Assembly: GCF_014197535.1 (NCBI RefSeq)
Contig: NZ_JACIFV010000040.1
Location: 1-35,847, forward strand
Source: Rhizobium aethiopicum
Lineage (GTDB): Bacteria; Pseudomonadota; Alphaproteobacteria; Rhizobiales; Rhizobiaceae
Length of the DNA: 35,847 nucleotides
Reading direction: 5' to 3'
Under the pieces are notes generated by a model. The model did not search any database. It worked only from the letters and a program-made list of their open reading frames with translations, and was not told the DNA's origin. The position numbers and the translations under genes were made by a program. This document shows, in pieces, positions 32,222 to 35,847 of the stretch (positions within the stretch are counted from its first letter, which is position 1; the number at the start of each line of letters is the position of its first letter).

Positions 32222-32344
32222 GGATATCCTCTTGTGCGGCGTATGGCTGATATCATTCATATCGAACGACGGGATCTTCATAGCGAAGTTTATCCGCCTT
32301 GTGCACCCTGATTGTTGGACGGCCTTTCCGCGCTTGCAGGAAGG

Positions 32345-32366
32345 GGGAGGCGGCTTTCAGCCTCCC
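32345..32366 (-). terminator. Hairpin behind argH (weak terminator or processing site)
   Basis: On the minus strand GGGAGGC (32366-32360) and GCCTCCC (32351-32345) form a perfect 7-bp stem with an 8-base loop, starting eight bases after the argH stop (32375). The following bases, CCCTTCC, are only weakly T-rich. It may attenuate read-through into lptM-lysA or stabilise the argH end. Confidence 0.5.
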
Positions 32367-32374
32367 GCTATCTC

Positions 32375-33778
32375 TCAATTGCGGGCGCGCCAGAAGGCGA
32401 TCTGCTTGCGCACCTCGGAAGGTGCGGTGCCGCCGAAGCTCTTGCGGCTGGCAACGGAGGCCTCGACGGTCAACACGTCGTAAACCTTGTCGGTGATCGC
32501 GGAATGGATTGCCTGCAGATCGGCGAGCGGCAGCTCGGCAAGATCGCAGCCCTTGCTTTCGGCGAGCGCCACGGCGCGGCCGGTGACGTGATGGGCATCC
32601 CGGAAGGGCAGGCCCGCTTCGCGCACCAGCCAGTCGGCAAGATCGGTCGCCGTCGAAAAGCCGGAGCCGGCCGCCGCCTTCATGCGCGCGGTGTTGACGG
32701 CCATATCACGCACCATGCCGGTCATGGCGGCGATTGCCAGCTCGAGGCTCTCGGCGGCGTCGAAGACCTGCTCCTTGTCCTCCTGCATGTCCTTGGAATA
32801 GGCGAGCGGAAGGCCCTTCATGATCGTCAGCAGTGCGATCAGGGAGCCATTGATGCGGCCGGTCTTGGCGCGCACCAGTTCGGCCGCATCCGGATTCTTC
32901 TTCTGCGGCATGATCGAGGAGCCGGTCGAGAAGGCATCGGACAGGCGCACGAAGCCGAATTGCGGGGTCGACCAGATGACGATCTCTTCCGCGAGGCGCG
33001 ACAGATGCATGCCTGTAATCGCGGCGATCGACAGGAATTCGATGGCGAAGTCGCGGTCGGAGACGGTGTCAATGGAGTTGCGGGTCGGCTCGCGGAAACC
33101 CAGTGCCTTGGCCGTCATATGGCGATCGATCGGATAGCCGGTGCCGGCAAGGGCGGCCGCGCCGATCGGGCTTTCGTCCAGATGTTCGATGGCGTGGCGT
33201 ACACGCGAGCGGTCACGGCCGAACATTTCGACATAGGCCATGCAATGATGGCCGAAGGTGACGGGCTGGGCGGTCTGCAGATGGGTGAACCCCGGCATGA
33301 CGCTTTCGGCATGTTCCTCGGCGCGGTCGAGGAAGGCCGCGATCAGACCGGTCAGCATCCGTTCGGTCTTCTGAAGCTCTTCCTTCACCCAGAGGCGGAA
33401 ATCGAGCGCCACCTGATCGTTGCGTGAGCGGGCGGTGTGCAGGCGGCCGGCCGCCGGTCCGATCAGCGTTGTCAGGCGTGCTTCGATATTCATGTGGATG
33501 TCTTCGAGCCGACGGGAGAATTCGAAAGTGCCGCTTTCGATTTCTGACAGGATCGTGTTTAGCCCGTGAACGATCTTGTCCTTATCGTCCGATGAAATGA
33601 TACCCTGATGGGCGAGCATGGTCGCATGGGCGATGGAACCACGGATATCCTGGGCGAATAGCTTCTTGTCGAAACCGATCGAGGCATTTATCTCCTCCAT
33701 GATCGCGTCCGGGCCGGAGGCGAAGCGACCACCCCACATCTGGTTGGAGGATTTGGTGTCCGTGTTGTTCTCGGCCAT
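32375..33778 (-). CDS. argH: Argininosuccinate lyase
   Basis: This 467-residue enzyme cleaves argininosuccinate to arginine and fumarate. N-terminal M-W-G-G-R-F-A is typical, H-T-A-R-S-R-N-D-Q lies near residue 116, T-H-L-Q-T-A-Q-P-V near 165, and the fumarase-superfamily signature G-S-S-I-M-P-Q-K-K-N-P-D near 284. The start at 33778 fits the family; the open frame runs on to 34090 only because it opposes tlpA. The argH start codon is just 24 bases from the divergent tlpA start, so their promoters must lie within each other's coding sequence or leader. Confidence 0.97.
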   Translation of the reverse strand: MAENNTDTKSSNQMWGGRFASGPDAIMEEINASIGFDKKLFAQDIRGSIAHATMLAHQGIISSDDKDKIVHGLNTILSEIESGTFEFSRRLEDIHMNIEARLTTLIGPAAGRLHTARSRNDQVALDFRLWVKEELQKTERMLTGLIAAFLDRAEEHAESVMPGFTHLQTAQPVTFGHHCMAYVEMFGRDRSRVRHAIEHLDESPIGAAALAGTGYPIDRHMTAKALGFREPTRNSIDTVSDRDFAIEFLSIAAITGMHLSRLAEEIVIWSTPQFGFVRLSDAFSTGSSIMPQKKNPDAAELVRAKTGRINGSLIALLTIMKGLPLAYSKDMQEDKEQVFDAAESLELAIAAMTGMVRDMAVNTARMKAAAGSGFSTATDLADWLVREAGLPFRDAHHVTGRAVALAESKGCDLAELPLADLQAIHSAITDKVYDVLTVEASVASRKSFGGTAPSEVRKQIAFWRARN

Positions 33779-33802
33779 AAGATGCCCGTCCTGGAGAATG
33801 AA

Positions 33803-34465
33803 ATGACGACGAAAAAACCCTTCGGCCTGCCGTCCGGAAAACTGATCGCAATCGCCGCCGTTGCAGGTGTCGTTGCAGGTGCGGCAGCGGTATACGTGAA
33901 GGAGACGGGCATTGGCAATGGCATCGGCAGCAGCGCTTCGGCCGAATGCCCGCTGGCAAAGGAGCGCGCTGCCAATCTGACGCCGCTCATGAAGGGGCAG
34001 GTCGCCGCCATGGTTGCCGCCAACGAGCCGCGCAAACTGACCACGGTTTCCTTCAACGGACCGGATGGCAAACCGCTGACGCTCGATCATTTCGCCGGCA
34101 AGACCGTGCTGCTCAATCTTTGGGCGACATGGTGCGTCCCCTGCCGCGAGGAGATGCCGGCGCTGAACGCGCTGGAAAAGGAGATGGGCAGCGACAAGTT
34201 CCAGGTCGTGCCGGTCAATATCGACACTGGCGACGATGAAAAGCCGAAGACTTTCCTTGCCGAGACCGGCGTCGATGCGCTGCAGCTTTACCGCGACAAT
34301 ACGATCGGCGTCTTCAACAGCCTGAAGAAGGAAGGTCTCGCTTTCGGCCTGCCGGTGACGCTGTTGCTCGACGACAAGGGCTGCCTGATTTCCGCCATGA
34401 ACGGGCCTGCCGCCTGGGACAGCGAAGATGCCAAGGCGCTGATCAAGGGCGCAATCGGGTCGTGA
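33803..34465 (+). CDS. tlpA: TlpA-family membrane-anchored thiol-disulfide reductase
   Basis: This 220-residue protein has an N-terminal signal-anchor helix at about 13-32 and a periplasmic thioredoxin-fold domain. The active site is W-C-V-P-C with Cys111 and Cys114 (N-L-W-A-T-W-C-V-P-C). An additional Cys49 lies soon after the anchor. In Bradyrhizobium TlpA reduces copper-binding sites of cytochrome oxidase assembly factors, and a similar role is likely here, by family only. I chose ATG 33803, which is preceded by GGAG at proper distance; an ATG at 33782 would put that site inside the coding sequence. It is divergent from argH. Confidence 0.9.
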   Translation: MTTKKPFGLPSGKLIAIAAVAGVVAGAAAVYVKETGIGNGIGSSASAECPLAKERAANLTPLMKGQVAAMVAANEPRKLTTVSFNGPDGKPLTLDHFAGKTVLLNLWATWCVPCREEMPALNALEKEMGSDKFQVVPVNIDTGDDEKPKTFLAETGVDALQLYRDNTIGVFNSLKKEGLAFGLPVTLLLDDKGCLISAMNGPAAWDSEDAKALIKGAIGS

Positions 34466-34474
34466 GGATATCGC

Positions 34475-34564
34475 TCAGTCCCCATCGCCTCTTATGAGGA
34501 AGACGCCTGCGAGTCCGATCAGGACGCAACATTGCAGCAGGAACATGGGTGTTTCGGTCGACAT
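34475..34564 (-). CDS. Candidate 29-residue membrane protein
   Basis: ATG at 34562-34564 is preceded at five bases by a near-ideal GGGAGGA Shine-Dalgarno site, and the frame runs 29 codons to TGA at 34475-34477. The product starts M-S-T-E-T-P-M-F, then has a hydrophobic segment with two Cys (L-L-Q-C-C-V-L-I-G-L-A-G-V-F-L-I), and ends R-G-D-G-D. This is the make-up of small single-pass membrane proteins. It lies 75 bases downstream of hbd on the same strand. The strength of the ribosome-binding site is the main support. No family is recognised and it could still be chance. Confidence 0.55.
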   Translation of the reverse strand: MSTETPMFLLQCCVLIGLAGVFLIRGDGD

Positions 34565-34639
34565 GGCATTCCTCCCGTTCGCGGCAAGGAAAGCATTTCG
34601 CGGGCGTGCGGTCCATTCGCCCTTTCTGATGATGTCTGC

Positions 34640-35521
34640 TTACCGCGTCGGGACGGGCACTTCGCCACGATAATCGTAGAAGCCGCGGCCGGATTTGCGT
34701 CCGAGCCAGCCGGCTTCGACATATTTCACCAGCAGCGGGCAGGGGCGATATTTCGAGTCCGCCAGGCCGTCATGCAGCACCTGCATGATCGACAGGCAGG
34801 TGTCGAGGCCGATGAAATCGGCAAGCTGCAGCGGCCCCATCGGATGGTTGGCGCCGAGCTTCATCGCCGTGTCGATGGCGTCGACGGTGCCGACACCTTC
34901 GTAGAGCGTATAGATCGCCTCGTTGATCATCGGCAACAGGATGCGGTTGACGATGAAGGCCGGGAAGTCCTCGGCGACGGTGACGGTCTTCTCCAGCGAG
35001 CCGACGAACTCCTTGGCGGCGGTGAAGGTCTTCTCATCGGTCGCAATGCCACGCACCAGCTCGACCAGCTTCATCACCGGCACCGGGTTCATGAAATGTA
35101 TGCCCATGAAGCGCTCGGCGCGGTCGGTGGCGGCAGCAAGGCGGGTGATGGAAAGGGAAGAGGTGTTGGTGGCCAGCAGCGCTTCCGGCTTCATCACCGG
35201 ACAAACCTGGCTATAAATCTTGCGCTTGACGCTTTCGTCCTCGGTGGCCGCCTCGATGACGAGATCGGACGGGGCGAGATCGTTGACATCGGCGGAGCCT
35301 GATATGCGCGACAAGGTCGCCTTGCGTTCCTCGTCGGTCATCTTGCCGTTCGTCACCAGGCGGGCGAGATTGCCGTTGATAGTGGCGAGGCCGGATTCGA
35401 TGCGGTCCTGCGAGAGATCATAGATGTGAACCCTGTAACCTGCGGCGGCCGAAACATGCGCGATGCCGCAGCCCATCTGGCCGGCACCGATAATACCAAT
35501 ATTCTTCAACACCGCATTCAT
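34640..35521 (-). CDS. hbd: 3-hydroxybutyryl-CoA dehydrogenase
   Basis: This 293-residue soluble NAD(P)-dependent enzyme interconverts acetoacetyl-CoA and 3-hydroxybutyryl-CoA. A Rossmann motif G-A-G-Q-M-G-C-G-I-A lies at 11-20, the catalytic His and its partner Glu are in the regions G-I-H-F-M-N-P-V-P near 137-145 and L-V-E-L-V near 149, and G-R-K-S-G-R-G-F-Y-D-Y closes the C-terminal domain. ATG 35521 gives M-N-A-V-L-K-N-I-G-I-I; a TTG two codons upstream is less likely. It lies downstream of etfA, which fits electron transfer in acyl-CoA or butanoate metabolism, but with its own apparent promoter and a terminator between. Confidence 0.94.
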   Translation of the reverse strand: MNAVLKNIGIIGAGQMGCGIAHVSAAAGYRVHIYDLSQDRIESGLATINGNLARLVTNGKMTDEERKATLSRISGSADVNDLAPSDLVIEAATEDESVKRKIYSQVCPVMKPEALLATNTSSLSITRLAAATDRAERFMGIHFMNPVPVMKLVELVRGIATDEKTFTAAKEFVGSLEKTVTVAEDFPAFIVNRILLPMINEAIYTLYEGVGTVDAIDTAMKLGANHPMGPLQLADFIGLDTCLSIMQVLHDGLADSKYRPCPLLVKYVEAGWLGRKSGRGFYDYRGEVPVPTR

Positions 35522-35560
35522 CTCCAAACCCCCGCTCGGCAGTCGCCCCCGCGTTGCCGT

Positions 35561-35589
35561 ATTATATTAGCAATACTGCCGGACGAAAG
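35561..35589 (-). promoter_or_regulatory. Probable promoter of hbd
   Basis: On the minus strand a perfect TATAAT -10 lies at 35566-35561. The 17-base-distant -35 position (35589-35584) reads CTTTCG, a poor match, and falls inside the hairpin of the etfA terminator. Transcription would begin near 35554, 33 bases before ATG 35521. Confidence 0.4.
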
Positions 35590-35602
35590 ATCGCCCGGCA
35601 GT
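35575..35602 (-). terminator. Terminator hairpin behind etfA
   Basis: On the minus strand ACTGCCGGGCGA pairs with TCGTCCGGCAGT around a TCTT loop: 12 base pairs, one of them G-U. The sequence after it is AT-rich (ATTGCTAATATAAT) but without a full U-tract. It lies about 70 bases beyond the etfA stop. An additional small hairpin (TTCGCA/TGCGAA, 35638-35651) precedes it. Confidence 0.65.
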
Positions 35603-35670
35603 AAGTAGTAGACCGATAAAAGACAATTTTCCAGTCATTCGCAAGTGCGAAAGAAAGGCATTTGCCTCGC

Positions 35671-35847
35671 TCAGAGCGCCTTTTGCAATTCCGGCAGGGC
35701 GTCGAAGAGATCGGCGACGAGGCCATAGTCGGCGACCTGGAAGATCGGCGCCTCCTCGTCCTTGTTGATGGCGACGATCACCTTACTATCCTTCATGCCG
35801 GCCAGATGCTGGATGGCGCCGGAGATGCCGCAGGCGATATAGAGATC
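35671..35847 (-). CDS. etfA: Electron transfer flavoprotein subunit alpha, C-terminal end (partial)
   Basis: The last 58 residues of the protein enter from the right edge: D-L-Y-I-A-C-G-I-S-G-A-I-Q-H-L-A-G-M, then V-I-V-A-I-N-K-D, A-P-I-F-Q-V-A-D-Y-G-L-V-A-D-L-F. These are the FAD-binding C-terminal signature of ETF alpha (EtfA/FixB), which passes electrons from acyl-CoA dehydrogenases to the ETF-quinone oxidoreductase. The A-C-G-I-S-G-A-I-Q-H segment is nearly invariant. The nitrogen-fixation paralogue FixB cannot be fully excluded from this fragment, but the neighbour hbd favours the housekeeping EtfA. Start lies outside the window. Confidence 0.92.
   Translation of the reverse strand, partial: DLYIACGISGAIQHLAGMKDSKVIVAINKDEEAPIFQVADYGLVADLFDALPELQKAL

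Noticed and set aside
30815..32311. 498-codon plus-strand ORF opposite lysA and lptM
   Set aside because: Shadow of lysA with all active-site motifs on the other strand.
1..35847. CRISPR array, tRNA or rRNA genes, prophage or defence island
   Set aside because: No regularly spaced direct repeats, tRNA-like cloverleaf or rRNA sequence, and no phage or defence-type proteins were seen; all large frames fit housekeeping or conserved rhizobial families.

Overview
The window looks like core chromosome of a fast-growing Rhizobium (R. etli / R. leguminosarum type). The evidence is high GC with strongly GC-biased third positions, separate cobS-cobT genes of the aerobic cobalamin pathway, a CpdR-type cell-cycle response regulator, RIME-like mosaic palindromic repeats between genes, CTTGAC-N17-CTATAT-like promoters, and a TIGR02302 (DUF4175) / lysA / lptM / argH / tlpA block of a kind I associate with rhizobia. 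The species assignment is an inference from protein likeness. No phage, plasmid, defence, CRISPR or biosynthetic island is visible. The only mobile DNA is the last 25 codons of an IS630-like transposase at the left edge.

Layout, left to right. 1-250: transposase tail, then a RIME-like repeat. 264-1738 (minus): L,D-transpeptidase lipoprotein, then a TusA-like sulfur carrier. 1935-4087 (minus): a 58-residue membrane protein, xerD and accA. 4179-7263 (plus): aroK-aroB-CorC/HlyC, each overlapping the next by 4 bases. 7311-8315: bolA and a J-domain protein, divergent. 8625-13210 (plus): cobS, cobT, a phytase-like secreted protein and a small P-loop kinase. 13217-14382 (minus): rpmB (L28) with a clear promoter and terminator, followed by a queuosine-precursor transporter whose leader can fold like a preQ1-type pseudoknot. 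14499-16200 (plus): DUF3108 protein and a YddG-like exporter. 16204-17396 (minus): gloB and a DUF985 cupin. 17486-20799 (plus): methyltransferase, hisC-tyrC pair and a GNAT acetyltransferase. 20796-23994: DUF2125 protein, ChaC-like cyclotransferase, PlsC-like acyltransferase and YdcF-like protein. 24061-25732 (minus): ftsE-ftsX. 25915-27759 (plus): an anchored protein of unknown function, hpt and cpdR. 27793-33778 (minus): argH, lptM, lysA and TIGR02302. 33803-34465 (plus): tlpA. 34475-35847 (minus): etfA (partial), 3-hydroxybutyryl-CoA dehydrogenase and a 29-codon ORF.

Themes. Envelope and division: L,D-transpeptidase, xerD, ftsEX, PlsC, YdcF, LptM, lysA (diaminopimelate and lysine) and TIGR02302. 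Aromatic and other amino-acid synthesis: aroK, aroB, hisC, tyrC, argH and lysA. Cell cycle: cpdR and ftsEX, both with a TTAACCAT CtrA-type half-site upstream.

I see no convincing undescribed multi-gene system. The items most worth a second look are small: the preQ1-like leader of the queuosine transporter, two short membrane-protein ORFs (58 and 29 residues), an out-of-frame strong Shine-Dalgarno/ATG ahead of the gene at 25915, and several precise palindromes in promoters.
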